The notes under the pieces were generated by a model. It had not been told where the DNA came from. It saw only the letters and a list, made by a program, of their open reading frames with translations, and made no database searches. Positions 26,073 to 36,318 of a DNA stretch of 64,000 nucleotides are shown here, one piece after another. This DNA comes from Stenotrophomonas sp. 57. GTDB lineage: Bacteria > Pseudomonadota > Gammaproteobacteria > Xanthomonadales > Xanthomonadaceae. The stretch spans positions 3,780,001-3,844,000 of the forward strand of contig NZ_CP127407.1 in NCBI RefSeq assembly GCF_030291075.1. The letters run 5' to 3'. Every line of letters starts with the position of its first letter. Position 1 is the stretch's first letter. The position numbers and the translations under genes were made by a program.

Positions 26073-29000
26073 TCACGTCGTGGATTTGCGCTTGAACACG
26101 CGCTGCACCACCACGAAGAACAGCGGCACGAAGAACACGCCCAGTACCGTGCCGACGATCATGCCGCCGAGCACGCCGGTGCCGATCGCCTGCTTGGCGC
26201 CTGAGCCGGCACCGGTGGAGATCGCCAGCGGTACCACGCCCATGCCGAAGGCCAGCGAGGTCATCACGATCGGGCGCAAGCGGTCGCGCACGGCGTGCAT
26301 GATCGACTCGATCAGGCCTGCGCCCTTCTCCAGGTTCTCCTTGGCGAACTCCACGATCAGGATCGCGTTCTTGCTGGTCAGGCCCACCGTGGTCAGCATC
26401 GCCACCTGGAAGTAGATGTCGCGTTCCAGGCCCTTGAAGGTGTTGGCCAGCACCGCGCCGAGAATACCCAGCGGGGCCGCCAGCAGCACCGCGGTCGGCA
26501 CGCTCCAGCTCTCATACATCGCGGCCAGGCACAGGAACACGATCATCAGCGACAACGTGTACAGCAGCGGCGTCTGCGAGCCGGCCTGGCGCTCCTGGTA
26601 GGACATCGCCGTCCACTCGATGCCGAAGCCTGCCGGCAGCTGCTTGGCCAGCTGCTCGATCTCGGCCATGGCGTCACCGGAGGCGACACCCGGGGCCGGT
26701 TCGCCCTGGATTTCCATCGCCGACACACCGTTGTAGCGCTCCAGACGCGGCGAACCGTAATCCCAGTGCTTGGTGGCGAACGCGCTGAACGGCACCATCT
26801 CACCCTTGTCGTTCTTCACGGACCAGAGGTCGAAGTCCTCCGGGACCATGCGGAACGGCTGGTCGGCCTGCACGAACACGCGCTTGACGCGGCCGCGATC
26901 GACGAAGTCATCGATGTACGAGCTGCCCCATGCGGCAGCCAGGGTGCCGTTGATCTGGTCGATCGACAGCCCCAGCGAGGTCGCCTTGGCCGCGTCGATG
27001 TCGATGCGGAACTGCGGCGTGTCCTCCTGGCCGTTCGGGCGCACGTTGGCCAGCTTCTTGCTGCCCGCAGCGAGGCCCAGCAGCTGGTTGCGTGCGGCCA
27101 CCAGCGCCTCGTGGCCCTGGCCGCTGTTGTCCTTCAGGAAGAAGGTGTAACCCGAAGCGGTACCCAGTTCCGGAATGGCCGGCGGCGGGAAGGCGAAGAT
27201 GAAGGCATCCTTGATCTGGCCCAGTGCCGCCATTGCGCGACCGGTGATCGGCATCACGCCATTGTTGGCGTCACGCTCGCTCCAGTCCTTCAGCTTGACG
27301 AACGCCATGCCCGCGTTCTGGCCCATGCCGGCGAAGCTGAAGCCCTGCACCGAGAACACCGAGTCCACCGCATCCTTTTCGTTCTGCAGGAAGTGGTTTT
27401 CCAGCGCCGCGATCGATTCCAGCGTGCGTTCCTGGGTGGCACCGACCGGCGCCTGCACCAGCGCCATCAGCACGCCCTGGTCTTCGTTGGGCAGGAACGA
27501 ACTGGGCAGGCGCACGAACAGCACGCCCATCAGCACGAACAGCGCCGCAACGATGCCCATGAAGCGCCACGGACGATGGATGATGCCGCGCACGCCACGC
27601 TGGTAGCTTTCGCTGGTGCGGTCGAAACCGCGGTTGAAGCCATTGAAGAAACGGCCGGCCAGGCCGCGATGGGCAACATGGTGCTCGCCCTTCTTCAGCG
27701 GCTTGAGCATGGTCGCGCACAGCGCCGGGGTCAGCACGATCGCAACCAGCACCGACAGCGCCATCGCCGACACGATCGTGGCCGAGAACTGACGGTAGAT
27801 CACGCCGGTGGAACCGCTCATGAAGGCCATCGGCACGAACACCGCCGACAGCACCAGGCCGATGCCCACCAGCGCGCCAGTGATCTGGCCCATCGACTTG
27901 CGGGTAGCCTCGAGCGGAGACAGCCCTTCCTCGGACATGATGCGCTCGACGTTCTCCACCACCACGATGGCATCGTCCACCAGCAGGCCGATCGCCAGCA
28001 CCATCGCGAACATGGTCAGCATGTTCACCGAGAAGCCCAGCATGGCCAGCACGCCGAAGGTACCCAGCAGCACCACCGGCACGGCGATGGTCGGGATCAG
28101 GGTGGCGCGGAAGTTCTGCAGGAACAGGTACATCACCACGAACACCAGTACGATCGCTTCGATCAGGGTCTGCACCACGCCCTTGATCGACACGCGCACG
28201 AACGGGGTGGTGTCGTACGGGATCTCGGCCTTCAGCCCGGCCGGGAAGAAGCCCTTCATGTCCTCCAGCGCCGCATCCACGCCGGCGGCGGTATCCAGCG
28301 CGTTGGCGCCTGTGGCCAGGGTCACCGCCAGGCCGCTGGCCGGCTGGCCGTTGTAACGGGTGACGAAGTCGTAGGACTCGGCACCCAGTTCGACGCGGGC
28401 GACATCGCCCAGGCGCAGTTCGGCACCGTCCTGCGCGCCGCGCACGATGATGTTGCGGAACTGCTCCGGGGTCTGCAGGCGCGACTGCGCGTTGATGGTG
28501 GCGTTGAGCTGCTGGCCCTTCACCGACGGCGCACCGCCGAGCTGGCCGATGGCCACCTGGGCATTCTGTGCCTTCACCGCCGCGGTCACTTCGGCAACCG
28601 ACAGGCCGTAGGTGTGCAGCTTGTTCGGGTCCAGCCAGATGCGCATCGCGTACTTGCCACCGAACACCTGGATGTTGCCCACGCCCGGCACGCGGCTCAG
28701 ACGATCAACGACATTCGAACCGACATAGTCGGCGATGTCGTTGGCGTCCATGCTGCCGTCCTCGGACACGAACGCGATGACGTTCAGGAAGCCCGAGCTG
28801 GACTTGGCTACGTTGATGCCCTGCCGCTGCACTTCCTGCGGCAGCAGCGGCATGGCCAGCTGCAGCTTGTTCTGCACCTGGACCTGGGCGATGTCCGGGT
28901 TGGTGCCGCTCTCGAAGGTCAGGGTGATGGTGGCCTGGCCGTTGGACGAGCTGTTGGAGGAAAAGTAGATCAGGCCATCAAGGCCCTTCATGTTCTGCTC

Positions 29001-29195
29001 GATGATCTGCGTCACCGAGTCCTCCACCACCTTGGCCGATGCACCCGGGTAGGTGGCGCTGATTTCAACCGCCGGCGGTGCGACGTTGGGGTACATCGAG
29101 ACCGGCAGCTTGAACAGGGCCAGGCCGCCGGCGAGCATGATGATGATGGCGATGACCCACGCGAAGATGGGTCGATCGATGAAAAAGCGTGCCAT
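26073..29195 (-). CDS. smeE: RND multidrug efflux transporter SmeE
   Basis: A 1040-residue HAE-1 RND proton/drug antiporter of the inner membrane, the pump core of SmeDEF (quinolones, tetracyclines, chloramphenicol and others). The N-terminus [20 protein letters not shown] is typical, and the proton-relay Asp pair is seen in [17 protein letters not shown]. Two large periplasmic loops follow TM1 and TM7 as usual. The start lies 12 nt after smeD. Confidence 0.97.
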   Translation of the reverse strand: MARFFIDRPIFAWVIAIIIMLAGGLALFKLPVSMYPNVAPPAVEISATYPGASAKVVEDSVTQIIEQNMKGLDGLIYFSSNSSSNGQATITLTFESGTNPDIAQVQVQNKLQLAMPLLPQEVQRQGINVAKSSSGFLNVIAFVSEDGSMDANDIADYVGSNVVDRLSRVPGVGNIQVFGGKYAMRIWLDPNKLHTYGLSVAEVTAAVKAQNAQVAIGQLGGAPSVKGQQLNATINAQSRLQTPEQFRNIIVRGAQDGAELRLGDVARVELGAESYDFVTRYNGQPASGLAVTLATGANALDTAAGVDAALEDMKGFFPAGLKAEIPYDTTPFVRVSIKGVVQTLIEAIVLVFVVMYLFLQNFRATLIPTIAVPVVLLGTFGVLAMLGFSVNMLTMFAMVLAIGLLVDDAIVVVENVERIMSEEGLSPLEATRKSMGQITGALVGIGLVLSAVFVPMAFMSGSTGVIYRQFSATIVSAMALSVLVAIVLTPALCATMLKPLKKGEHHVAHRGLAGRFFNGFNRGFDRTSESYQRGVRGIIHRPWRFMGIVAALFVLMGVLFVRLPSSFLPNEDQGVLMALVQAPVGATQERTLESIAALENHFLQNEKDAVDSVFSVQGFSFAGMGQNAGMAFVKLKDWSERDANNGVMPITGRAMAALGQIKDAFIFAFPPPAIPELGTASGYTFFLKDNSGQGHEALVAARNQLLGLAAGSKKLANVRPNGQEDTPQFRIDIDAAKATSLGLSIDQINGTLAAAWGSSYIDDFVDRGRVKRVFVQADQPFRMVPEDFDLWSVKNDKGEMVPFSAFATKHWDYGSPRLERYNGVSAMEIQGEPAPGVASGDAMAEIEQLAKQLPAGFGIEWTAMSYQERQAGSQTPLLYTLSLMIVFLCLAAMYESWSVPTAVLLAAPLGILGAVLANTFKGLERDIYFQVAMLTTVGLTSKNAILIVEFAKENLEKGAGLIESIMHAVRDRLRPIVMTSLAFGMGVVPLAISTGAGSGAKQAIGTGVLGGMIVGTVLGVFFVPLFFVVVQRVFKRKSTT

Positions 29196-29207
29196 GGGGT
29201 TCTCCGC

Positions 29208-30392
29208 TTACTTCGCGTCGCCGGCCGGGGCGGCAGGCTGGGCGGCAGCTGCCGGCTTGGCCGGAGCAGCGCCCTTCTCGGTGGCCTTGACCGGCATGCC
29301 GGGGCCGATCTTCTGCAGGCCTTCGACGATGACCTTGTCGCCGGCCTTCAGACCGTCCTCGACCAGCCACTTGTCGCCAACCGTGCGGCTGACCTTGACC
29401 GGGCGCACCTCAACCTTGTTGTCCTTGCCGACCACCATCGCGGTGGTATCACCCTTCGGATCGCGGGCGATGCCCTGCATCGGCACCAGCACCGCATCGC
29501 TGCGCACGCCGCCGCCGATCACCGCGCGTACGTACATGCCCGGCATCAGCAGGCCGTCCGGGTTGTCCACCTTCACGCGCAGGCTGAAGCTGCCGGTGGT
29601 CGGATCGACGCTGACCTCGGAGAACTCCAGCGTGCCCTTGTGCTCGAAGGTGCTGCCGTCTTCCATCAGGATGCTGACCGGCAACGTCTGGTTGTCCTGC
29701 AGGCGGCCGGCGGCCAGCTCGCGGCGCAGCTGCAGCAACTCGGCCGAGGACTGGGTCAGGTCGACGTAGATCGGGTCCAGCTGCTGCACGGTGGCCAGTG
29801 CATTGGCCTGGCCGGCGCTGACCAGCGCACCCTGGGTAACGCTGGACTTGCCGATGCGGCCGCTGATCGGCGCAGTAATGCGGGCATAGCCGAGGGTGAC
29901 GTTGGCCGCATCCAGCGAGGCCTTGGCGGCACCGACATCCGCCTCGGCCTGCTTCTGCGCGGCCACGGCGTTTTCCAGATCCTGCTGGCTGACCGCATCG
30001 ACCTTCGCCAGCTCGGTGATGCGCCTGGCGCTCAGGCGGGCGGCATTGGCGGTGGCTTCGGCGCGGGCCAGCTGGGCGCGGGCGCTGTTGGCCTGGGCAC
30101 GGTAGCTGGCGTCCTCGATCTGGTACAGCGGCTCGCCGGCCTTGACCATGCCGCCCTCGGTGAACAGGCGCTTGGCAACGATGCCGCTGACCTGCGGGCG
30201 CACTTCAGCCACCAGGAAAGCATTGGTACGGCCCGGCAGTTCGCGGGTCAGGCCCACGGTCTCGGACTTCAGCGTGACCACGGTGACGTCGCCAGGTCCC
30301 TGCTCGGGGGCCTGGGGTTGGCCGCCACAGGCAGCCACGGTCGCGGCGATGGCCAGCGACAGCGCGATGGGTCGGATTCGGCTCAGCAACAT
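29208..30392 (-). CDS. smeD: Membrane fusion protein SmeD
   Basis: Periplasmic adaptor lipoprotein (394 residues; lipobox ending AAC at C22) that joins SmeE to SmeF. The lipoyl half-motifs (PQVSGIVAKRLFTEGG and ITAPISGRIGKSSVTQGAL) flank a helical hairpin, followed by beta-barrel and membrane-proximal domains and a Pro/Ala tail. ATG at 30392 is chosen because the signal peptide starts there. Expression is driven from the SmeT-controlled promoter just upstream. Confidence 0.95.
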   Translation of the reverse strand: MLLSRIRPIALSLAIAATVAACGGQPQAPEQGPGDVTVVTLKSETVGLTRELPGRTNAFLVAEVRPQVSGIVAKRLFTEGGMVKAGEPLYQIEDASYRAQANSARAQLARAEATANAARLSARRITELAKVDAVSQQDLENAVAAQKQAEADVGAAKASLDAANVTLGYARITAPISGRIGKSSVTQGALVSAGQANALATVQQLDPIYVDLTQSSAELLQLRRELAAGRLQDNQTLPVSILMEDGSTFEHKGTLEFSEVSVDPTTGSFSLRVKVDNPDGLLMPGMYVRAVIGGGVRSDAVLVPMQGIARDPKGDTTAMVVGKDNKVEVRPVKVSRTVGDKWLVEDGLKAGDKVIVEGLQKIGPGMPVKATEKGAAPAKPAAAAQPAAPAGDAK

Positions 30393-30527
30393 GACGGAAA
30401 GGCTCTTGGGGGAAGGGATCTCAAAACGCGCTGATACAGGCCGAAAGCGCCAGCAGACAACGCTCACCGGCGGGGAGCAGCAGCCGGCAACGGCCTGCCA
30501 CGCACACGGCGGGAATGATGGGTGCGA

Positions 30528-30567
30528 AATATACATACATGATTGTTTGTTTGTAAATCGGTACAAT
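30528..30567. promoter_or_regulatory. smeT-smeD divergent promoters with SmeT operator
   Basis: On the minus strand TTTACA (30552-30557) and TATATT (30528-30533), spaced by 18 nt, form the smeD promoter. On the plus strand TACAAT (30562-30567) is the likely smeT -10. The pseudo-palindrome TACATACATGAT/TTGTTTGTTTGTA covers the whole smeD promoter, which is the established operator position for SmeT. Hexamers are seen; repression by SmeT is known for this locus. Confidence 0.8.
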
Positions 30568-30602
30568 TCAGCCACGTTTCACCCGCACTCGTACTCACAC
30601 CC

Positions 30603-31262
30603 ATGGCCCGCAAGACCAAAGAGGACACCCAGGCAACCCGGGAAGGCATCCTTGACGCCGCCGAAGCCTGCTTCCATGAACACGGCGTGGCCCGTACCAC
30701 GCTGGAGATGATCGGTGCCCGCGCCGGCTACACCCGGGGCGCGGTCTACTGGCACTTCAAGAACAAGAGCGAGGTGCTGGCCGCGATCGTCGAACGCGTG
30801 CACCTGCCTTTCATGCAGGAGCTGGAGCGCACCTCGACCGACCAGCGCGATACCCCCGTGCACGACCTGCGCGCGGTGATGATCCACTCGTTCATCGAGC
30901 TGTCCGAGGACGAGCGCCTGCGCAAGACCATGGAGATCATGCTGCGAAGCGATGCCTCCGCCGATACCCGGGTACTGACCGAACTGCAGCAGGCGGGATT
31001 CCGCGACGCCCTTGAGCGGATGGAGCGCGCCCTGCGACGTGCGGGTGATCTGGGCCAGCTGCGCGACGGCGCCGACCCGAAGATCGCTGCGCGCATGCTG
31101 CACGCCACCATCCTGGGCGTGCTGCATGGCGCGATGGTCGAGCCGGAGCTGATGGACCTCAAGCGCGACGGCATGCTCGCGCTGGACATGACCCTGGCCG
31201 CCTACGTGAAGGAAGGCGTGTTCGTGCCGGGCACGGTGCCCGAGCCGCTGCCGGAGGTGTGA
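30603..31262 (+). CDS. smeT: TetR-family repressor SmeT
   Basis: A 219-residue TetR/AcrR repressor of smeDEF and of itself. The N-terminal HTH (about 30-55, with RAGYTRGAVYWHFKNKSEV) binds the operator between the two divergent promoters; the C-terminal helical domain binds ligands such as triclosan in published work. Start ATG at 30603 matches the known protein. The whole frame is intact, with no stop or frameshift like those found in pump-overexpressing isolates. Confidence 0.95.
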   Translation: MARKTKEDTQATREGILDAAEACFHEHGVARTTLEMIGARAGYTRGAVYWHFKNKSEVLAAIVERVHLPFMQELERTSTDQRDTPVHDLRAVMIHSFIELSEDERLRKTMEIMLRSDASADTRVLTELQQAGFRDALERMERALRRAGDLGQLRDGADPKIAARMLHATILGVLHGAMVEPELMDLKRDGMLALDMTLAAYVKEGVFVPGTVPEPLPEV

Positions 31263-31267
31263 GGGTC

Positions 31268-31315
31268 GCCGGGCGTGGCCCGGCGCTGCCGTGGTAGATC
31301 CACGCCATGCGTTGA
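31268..31315. repeat. SMAG units after smeT
   Basis: An inverted CCGGGCGTGGCCCGG unit (31268-31290) and a GTAGATCCACGCC unit (31294-31315), the only features between smeT and the hslU terminator. Confidence 0.6.
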
Positions 31316-31330
31316 TGCGAACGGACAAAC

Positions 31331-31356
31331 AAAAAAGGCCGCCTTTCGGCGGCCTT
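31331..31356 (-). terminator. Intrinsic terminator of the hslVU operon
   Basis: AAGGCCGCC stem with a 4-nt loop, followed on the minus strand by TTTTTT, 18 nt past the hslU stop codon. Confidence 0.85.
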
Positions 31357-31373
31357 CTGTGGGGAACCTGGCA

Positions 31374-32747
31374 TTACAGGATGTAGCGGCTCAGGTCCGG
31401 GTCCTGCACCAGCTCACCCAGGTGTGCATCGACGTAGGCGCTGTCGATGGCCAGGGTCTCACCATCGCGGTCCGGTGCCTCGTAGCTGAGCGAATCCAGC
31501 AGGCGCTCCAGCACCGTGTGCAGCCGACGCGCACCGATGTTTTCCTGGCGCTCGTTCACCTGGAAGGCGATCTCGGCCAAGCGCTCGATGGCGTCGGCGG
31601 TGAAGCTGACCTTGACGCCTTCGGTGGCCAGCAGCGCTTCGTACTGCTTGGTCAGCGCGGCCTTCGGCTCGGTCAGGATGCGCACGAAGTCACCCTTGCT
31701 CAGCGCGCCCAGCTCGACGCGGATCGGGAAGCGGCCCTGCAGCTCCGGGATCAGATCGCTGGGCTTGGCCAGGTGGAACGCGCCGGAGGCGATGAACAGG
31801 ATGTGGTCGGTCTTGATCGTGCCGTACTTGGTGGAAACGTTGGAGCCCTCCACCAGCGGCAGCAGATCGCGCTGCACGCCTTCGCGCGACACGTCGCCAC
31901 CACCGACGTTGTCACCGCGCTTGGCGACCTTGTCGATCTCGTCGATGAACACGATGCCGTGCTGCTCGCAGGCTTCGATCGCCGCGGTGCGGATGTCGTC
32001 TTCGTTGACCAGCTTGCCGGCCTCTTCCTCGATCAGCAGCGGACGCGCGGCCTTGATGGTCAGCGTGCGCTTGTGCGCCTTGGCGCCGCCGCCGAGGTTG
32101 GCGAACATCGACTTCAGCTGCTGGCCCATTTCCTCCATGCCCGGCGGGGTCATGATGTCCATGCTCACGTTCGCGGCCAGGTCGAGCTCGATCTCGCGCT
32201 CATCCAGCTCGCCGTTGCGCAGCATCTTGCGGAACTTGATGCGGGTCTCGTTGTCCTGCGCCGACGGCTCGTTGCGCGCCACTTCCGGATCGAAACCGAT
32301 GCCACCGCTGCGGCGTGGCAGCAGCGCATCAAGGATGCGGTCTTCGGCGCGTTCTTCGGCCTGGGTACGCACGCGCACCTTGGCCTGTTCGCGATAGAGC
32401 TTCACTGCGGTATCGGCCAGGTCGCGGATGATCTGCTCCACGTCCTTGCCGACATAGCCGACTTCGGTGAAGCGGGTCGCTTCGACCTTTACGAACGGCG
32501 CGTTGGCCAAGGTGGCCAGGCGGCGCGCGATCTCGGTCTTGCCGACGCCGGTGGGGCCGATCATCAGGATGTTCTTCGGCATCACTTCATTGCGCAGCTC
32601 AGGGACCAGCTGCATGCGGCGCCAGCGGTTGCGCAGGGCGATGGCCACCGCGCGCTTGGCGTCGTGCTGGCCGACGATATGCCGGTCCAGTTCCTGCACG
32701 ATCTCGCGCGGGGTCATGGTGGCGGAGGAAACTTCGATCTTCGACAT
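31374..32747 (-). CDS. hslU: ATP-dependent protease ATPase subunit HslU
   Basis: AAA+ unfoldase (457 residues) that feeds HslV with substrates in the cytoplasm. Walker A GPTGVGKT is at 64-71, Walker [12 protein letters not shown] near 265, and an I-domain ([13 protein letters not shown]) interrupts the AAA module as in all HslU proteins. The C-terminus DLSRYIL is the conserved tail that activates HslV. ATG at 32747 is chosen by homology; an upstream extension includes a SMAG repeat and is not coding. Confidence 0.97.
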   Translation of the reverse strand: MSKIEVSSATMTPREIVQELDRHIVGQHDAKRAVAIALRNRWRRMQLVPELRNEVMPKNILMIGPTGVGKTEIARRLATLANAPFVKVEATRFTEVGYVGKDVEQIIRDLADTAVKLYREQAKVRVRTQAEERAEDRILDALLPRRSGGIGFDPEVARNEPSAQDNETRIKFRKMLRNGELDEREIELDLAANVSMDIMTPPGMEEMGQQLKSMFANLGGGAKAHKRTLTIKAARPLLIEEEAGKLVNEDDIRTAAIEACEQHGIVFIDEIDKVAKRGDNVGGGDVSREGVQRDLLPLVEGSNVSTKYGTIKTDHILFIASGAFHLAKPSDLIPELQGRFPIRVELGALSKGDFVRILTEPKAALTKQYEALLATEGVKVSFTADAIERLAEIAFQVNERQENIGARRLHTVLERLLDSLSYEAPDRDGETLAIDSAYVDAHLGELVQDPDLSRYIL

Positions 32748-32773
32748 GGATGTGCTCACGAATTCAGATGCAT

Positions 32774-32831
32774 GTAGAGCCGAGCCATGCTCGGCTGACG
32801 GGCAGCCCTGCCGAGCATGGCTCGGCACTAC
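32774..32831. repeat. SMAG dimer between hslV and hslU
   Basis: GTAGAGCCGAGCC unit faces an inverted unit ending GGCACTAC, forming a 58-nt hairpin inside the hslVU message. It may separate or adjust hslV and hslU levels. Confidence 0.75.
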
Positions 32832-32841
32832 AGAAGAGCGG

Positions 32842-33393
32842 TCAAAGCTCCTCGACCACCACGTTGCGGTTGGTGTAGATGCAGATGTCGCCGGCAATGC
32901 CGATCGCCTCGCTGGCGATGGTGCGTGCATCCAGCTCGGTGTGTGCCATCAGCGCACGCGCAGCCGAAAGGGCGTAGGAGCCACCGGAACCGATGGCGAT
33001 GATGCCGTCCTCCGGCTCGATCACATCGCCGGTGCCGCTGATGATCAGCGAGGTTTCCTTGTCGGCCACGGCCAGCAGGGCTTCCAGCTTGCCCAGGCGG
33101 CGTTCGGTACGCCAATCCTTGGCCAGCTCGACGGCGGCGCGCTGCAGCTGGCCATGCTTTTCCAGTTTGGCCTCGAACAGCTCGAACAGGGTGAAGGCAT
33201 CGGCGGCGGCACCGGCGAAGCCGGCCAGCACCTGGCCATCGCGGCCGAGGCGGCGCACCTTGCGCGCGTTGCCCTTCATCACGGTGTGGCCCAGCGTGAC
33301 CTGGCCGTCGCCAGCAATGGCCACGTGCTCGCCGCGACGGACGCAGACGATGGTGGTGGCGTGGAAAACGTTGGGGTTCTGACTGGGGTCCAT
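32842..33393 (-). CDS. hslV: ATP-dependent protease proteolytic subunit HslV
   Basis: N-terminal-threonine peptidase (183 residues), the dodecameric chamber of the HslVU protease. The propeptide ends at residue 12 and the catalytic Thr13 begins TTIVCVRRG. Gly-rich motifs DGQVTLG and [14 protein letters not shown] are typical. It lies 85 nt after xerC, and that gap holds a heat-shock-like promoter. Confidence 0.97.
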   Translation of the reverse strand: MDPSQNPNVFHATTIVCVRRGEHVAIAGDGQVTLGHTVMKGNARKVRRLGRDGQVLAGFAGAAADAFTLFELFEAKLEKHGQLQRAAVELAKDWRTERRLGKLEALLAVADKETSLIISGTGDVIEPEDGIIAIGSGGSYALSAARALMAHTELDARTIASEAIGIAGDICIYTNRNVVVEEL

Positions 33394-33418
33394 GGTGCCT
33401 CCGGGGTGACAGAACCAG

Positions 33419-33446
33419 AGGTGGGGACTGCCCCGCGTCCTTCAAG
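33419..33446 (-). promoter_or_regulatory. Sigma-32-like heat-shock promoter before hslV
   Basis: On the minus strand CTTGAA (33441-33446) and CCCCACCT (33419-33426) are spaced by 14 nt, close to the RpoH consensus CTTGAA-N13-17-CCCCATNT. HslVU is a heat-shock protease in other bacteria. The hexamers are seen; activity is inferred. Confidence 0.6.
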
Positions 33447-33478
33447 CCACCCGCAACCGGCTGCCGCAGGGACAACGT

Positions 33479-34375
33479 TCAGCTTTCTCCGCCGCCCACG
33501 TTGCCGTTGCGGCGCTTGGCGCGCGGGTGCGCGGCATCGTAGACCTTGGCCAGATGCTGGAAGTCGAGGTGGGTGTAGATCTGCGTGGTAGCGATGTCGG
33601 CATGGCCGAGCAGTTCCTGCACACCACGCAGGTCGCCGGAGGATTCCAGGATGTGGCTGGCGAAACTGTGTCGCAGCATGTGCGGGTGCACGTGCTTGAA
33701 CAGGCCCTGGCGCTGCGCCAGCTGGCGGATGCGGATCTGCACCGCGCGTTGGCTGATCGGCCCGTTGCGGCCGGGGAACACTGGCGAGGCCGGGCCACCG
33801 CCACTTTCCGCGCGCCACGCCTGCAGCGCTTCGCGCGCCGGCCGGCCGAACGGCACCCGCCGCTGGCGGTTGCCCTTGCCCAGTACGTTGACCAGGCCAC
33901 TGTCGAAATCCAGGTCGCGCCAGGTCAGTGCGCATACTTCGCTCAGGCGCAGGCCCGACGAATAGAACAGCTCCAGCAGCGCGCGATCACGGCGGCCCAG
34001 CTCGCCTTCCGGCTCCAGCTCGACCAGCTGCACGGCTTCGTCGGCATCGAGCACCTCCGGCAACCGGCGCGGCGCACGCGGCGCCTTCAGCGTCGCGGCT
34101 GGGCTGACCTCGATGCGGCCATGCTTGAGCAGCCACGCGTAGAAGCTGCGGCAGGCGGACAGGCGGCGCTGCAGGCTCTTGGCCGACAGGCCACGCCGAT
34201 GCTCGTCGGCAACGAACTGGCGCAGCGCGTCGGCATCCAGGGCCTCGACCGCCACACCGCGCGGCTCGGCCCACAGCGACAGCGCGTCCAGGTCGCGTCG
34301 GTAGGCGTCGAGCGTATGCGCCGACATCCGCCGCTCCACCTGCAGGTGCTGCAGGAAGGCCTGCACCGCGCTCAT
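33479..34375 (-). CDS. xerC: Tyrosine recombinase XerC
   Basis: Site-specific recombinase (298 residues) that, with XerD, resolves chromosome dimers at dif. All catalytic residues are visible: R143 (GLRLSEV), K167 (GKGNR), H232 and R235 ([12 protein letters not shown]), H258 (LGHAD) and the nucleophile Y267 (TTQIYTH). The N-terminal SAM-like DNA-binding domain is intact. It belongs to the lptM-dapF-DUF484-xerC operon, an order conserved in gammaproteobacteria. It is not a phage integrase. Confidence 0.96.
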   Translation of the reverse strand: MSAVQAFLQHLQVERRMSAHTLDAYRRDLDALSLWAEPRGVAVEALDADALRQFVADEHRRGLSAKSLQRRLSACRSFYAWLLKHGRIEVSPAATLKAPRAPRRLPEVLDADEAVQLVELEPEGELGRRDRALLELFYSSGLRLSEVCALTWRDLDFDSGLVNVLGKGNRQRRVPFGRPAREALQAWRAESGGGPASPVFPGRNGPISQRAVQIRIRQLAQRQGLFKHVHPHMLRHSFASHILESSGDLRGVQELLGHADIATTQIYTHLDFQHLAKVYDAAHPRAKRRNGNVGGGES

Positions 34376-34388
34376 CGTCGTGTCCTGC

Positions 34389-35063
34389 TCAGCCCGCGAA
34401 GCGCTTCAGGCCGGCGACCAGGGCGTCGCCCATCATGCGCAGGAACAACGTGCCCATGCCCGGATAGAAGCGGTTCGGGTCATGGCTGCCGACCGCGATC
34501 AGGCCCACACCCGGCAGCGGCAGCAGCGCGGTGGTCTGCACTTCCTCGCTGCGCACGCCGTACAGCACGGCGTTCTTTTCCGGCTGCAGGCGGCCGCAGA
34601 TCGGTTCGCCGTCCTTCAGGCAATCGCGGAATGGACCCAGCTGCGGATCATCGGCGGCGATCACCTGCAGCCAGTCGGCCTGTTCCAGCCCGGCCACCGG
34701 CGTGTGCACCACCAGCCGCACCAGATCACCGGCGAAATCTTCCTGCAGCGACGCGGCCATCGCACGCAGGGTGTCGGCGGCGTTGTCCTGCTTCATCAAC
34801 GCCAGGGTCAGCTGGTGCGTGCGCACCGCCAGGCGTTCGTTGACCTGGGCAGTCGCGCCCAGATCGGCCAACCGTCGCGACAGCTCGCGGTTCTTCTCGC
34901 GCAGCACTTCCAGCTGGTAGCTGGCCAGCGACGCGGTCGGGCCGTCATCGCGTGGCACCACCAGGGTCAATGCCAGGTCCGGGAACTGCTTCAGGAAGCC
35001 CGGATGACGCCGCAACCAGGCAGCGACTTCGTGGGCCCCGAGCTTGTCGACGGTTTCGGTCAT
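34389..35063 (-). CDS. DUF484 family protein (YigA-like)
   Basis: A 224-residue cytoplasmic protein with a short N-terminal helical part ([20 protein letters not shown]), a coiled coil ([19 protein letters not shown]) and a GAF-like C-terminal domain ending [18 protein letters not shown]484 genes sit between dapF and xerC in many gammaproteobacteria; the role is unknown. The start overlaps the dapF stop by 4 nt. Confidence 0.9.
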   Translation of the reverse strand: MTETVDKLGAHEVAAWLRRHPGFLKQFPDLALTLVVPRDDGPTASLASYQLEVLREKNRELSRRLADLGATAQVNERLAVRTHQLTLALMKQDNAADTLRAMAASLQEDFAGDLVRLVVHTPVAGLEQADWLQVIAADDPQLGPFRDCLKDGEPICGRLQPEKNAVLYGVRSEEVQTTALLPLPGVGLIAVGSHDPNRFYPGMGTLFLRMMGDALVAGLKRFAG

Positions 35064-35911
35064 GCGATCCACTCCCCTTCGAAGACGAATGCGGTCGGGC
35101 CGGCCATCACCACCGGCTGGCCATCGCCTGGCCACTGGATGCGCAGGTCGCCACCGGGCAGGCTGATGCGTGCATCGCGCTGCAGGCGTCCACGCTGCAT
35201 CAGGGTCACTGCGGCGGCGCAGGCGCCACTGCCACAGGCCAGCGTCTCACCGACGCCACGCTCGAACACGCGCAGGCGCGCATGCTCCGGGCCCATGACC
35301 TGGGCAAAGCCCACGTTCACCGAGCGCGGGAACGACGCGTGCTGCTGCAGCAGCGCACCGACGCGCTCGACCGGTGCAGCATCGATCAGGCCCACCTCGA
35401 TCACCGCGTGCGGGTTGCCCATCGATACCGCGGCGAAGCGCACGCTCTCACCCTGCAGCGGCAGCAGGTATTCCTCGCGCGCATGGGCAAAGCCCATCAG
35501 CGGCACGTTGGCCGGCTCGAACGCGGGCACGCCCATGGTCACTGCGTACTGCCCATCGCCCAGCACCGTCACTTCGTGGCTGGCCAGCGGGCTGTCGATG
35601 ACGAACTGCTCCCCCTGTGCACTGCCCTCGCGCACCAGCCAGGCCGCGATGCAGCGCGCGCCGTTGCCGCACTGTTCGGAATTGGAGCCGTCGGCATTCC
35701 AGATCCGGTACGAGGCGACCGAGCCTTCCGCGCGCGGCGCTTCGATGGTCAGGATCTGATCGCAACCGACGCCGGTGTGACGGTCGGCCAGGCGCGCGGC
35801 CAGTTCAGGCGTGGGCGGCAAGGTACCGTCACGCAGGTCGATCACTACGAAATCATTGCCCGCGCCATGCATCTTGCTGAAACGCAGGGCCTTGGAACCG
35901 CCCTTACTCAT
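35060..35911 (-). CDS. dapF: Diaminopimelate epimerase
   Basis: PLP-independent racemase (283 residues) that converts LL-DAP to meso-DAP for peptidoglycan and lysine. The two catalytic cysteines are C81 ([11 protein letters not shown]) and C226 (ACGSGAC). The N-terminus [13 protein letters not shown] is the family signature. It overlaps lptM by 8 nt upstream and DUF484 by 4 nt downstream. Confidence 0.97.
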   Translation of the reverse strand: MSKGGSKALRFSKMHGAGNDFVVIDLRDGTLPPTPELAARLADRHTGVGCDQILTIEAPRAEGSVASYRIWNADGSNSEQCGNGARCIAAWLVREGSAQGEQFVIDSPLASHEVTVLGDGQYAVTMGVPAFEPANVPLMGFAHAREEYLLPLQGESVRFAAVSMGNPHAVIEVGLIDAAPVERVGALLQQHASFPRSVNVGFAQVMGPEHARLRVFERGVGETLACGSGACAAAVTLMQRGRLQRDARISLPGGDLRIQWPGDGQPVVMAGPTAFVFEGEWIA

Positions 35912-36155
35912 TCCCGCCGTCCACCGGCTTGATCGGGTCCGGAGTGACCGAAGGGCTGCCGTCACTGGTCGGCTGGGTGGCGGCCGGGGTGGTCGCCGGG
36001 GTCGCTTCAGGCGCAGCTGCCGGTTCAACGGTTTCTTCCACCGGCACCGGCTTCTGCGGCAGTACCAGCGGGCCCTTGTTGCCGCAGGCGGCAAGGAACA
36101 GCAGCGAGGCCGCTGCCAGCGGAATCAGGATGGCGTTTCGATGGGGGATCTTCAT
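35904..36155 (-). CDS. lptM: LPS translocon maturation lipoprotein LptM (YifL-like)
   Basis: An 83-residue lipoprotein with a lipobox (FLAAC) followed by GNKGPLVLP, the conserved LptM motif. LptM helps the LptDE complex form its correct disulfides in E. coli. The rest is a low-complexity Pro/Thr/Glu tail. Gene order lptM-dapF is conserved. A TATACT box lies 6 nt before the ATG, so the message is probably leaderless. Confidence 0.88.
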   Translation of the reverse strand: MKIPHRNAILIPLAAASLLFLAACGNKGPLVLPQKPVPVEETVEPAAAPEATPATTPAATQPTSDGSPSVTPDPIKPVDGGNE

Positions 36156-36161
36156 GCCCCG

Positions 36162-36167
36162 AGTATA
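36162..36167 (-). promoter_or_regulatory. -10 box of the lptM-dapF-xerC operon
   Basis: TATACT on the minus strand with 6 nt to the start codon. No strong -35 match is seen at 17 nt upstream, which falls near the edge of a SMAG repeat. Confidence 0.4.
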
Positions 36168-36189
36168 GCCATTGGCGGCTGAGCGGTTG

Positions 36190-36275
36190 GTAGAGTCGGC
36201 TGTTGGTCGACCGCTCTTGCAACGGCCGTGAAAAACCCGCGCTGCGCGCGATAGTCGACCAACAGTCGAGTCTAC
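36190..36275. repeat. SMAG dimer, 86 nt
   Basis: GTAGAGTCGGCTG unit faces an inverted unit ending CGAGTCTAC, with a 30-nt middle. It lies between the lptM promoter and the DUF454 gene. Confidence 0.75.
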
Positions 36276-36318
36276 CCTCCCTGACCACCCGCCACGGGCC
36301 GCCCACGGCGGGCCATGT

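Noticed and set aside
26295..30434. Very long open frame on the plus strand, antisense to smeE and smeD
   Set aside because: It is the mirror of high-GC coding sequence; the translation is rich in His, Gln, Arg and Ala with no domain, while the minus strand encodes recognisable SmeE and SmeD.
33479..34375. Phage integrase and att site
   Set aside because: All features and the operon context match housekeeping XerC; no phage genes or att repeats are nearby.
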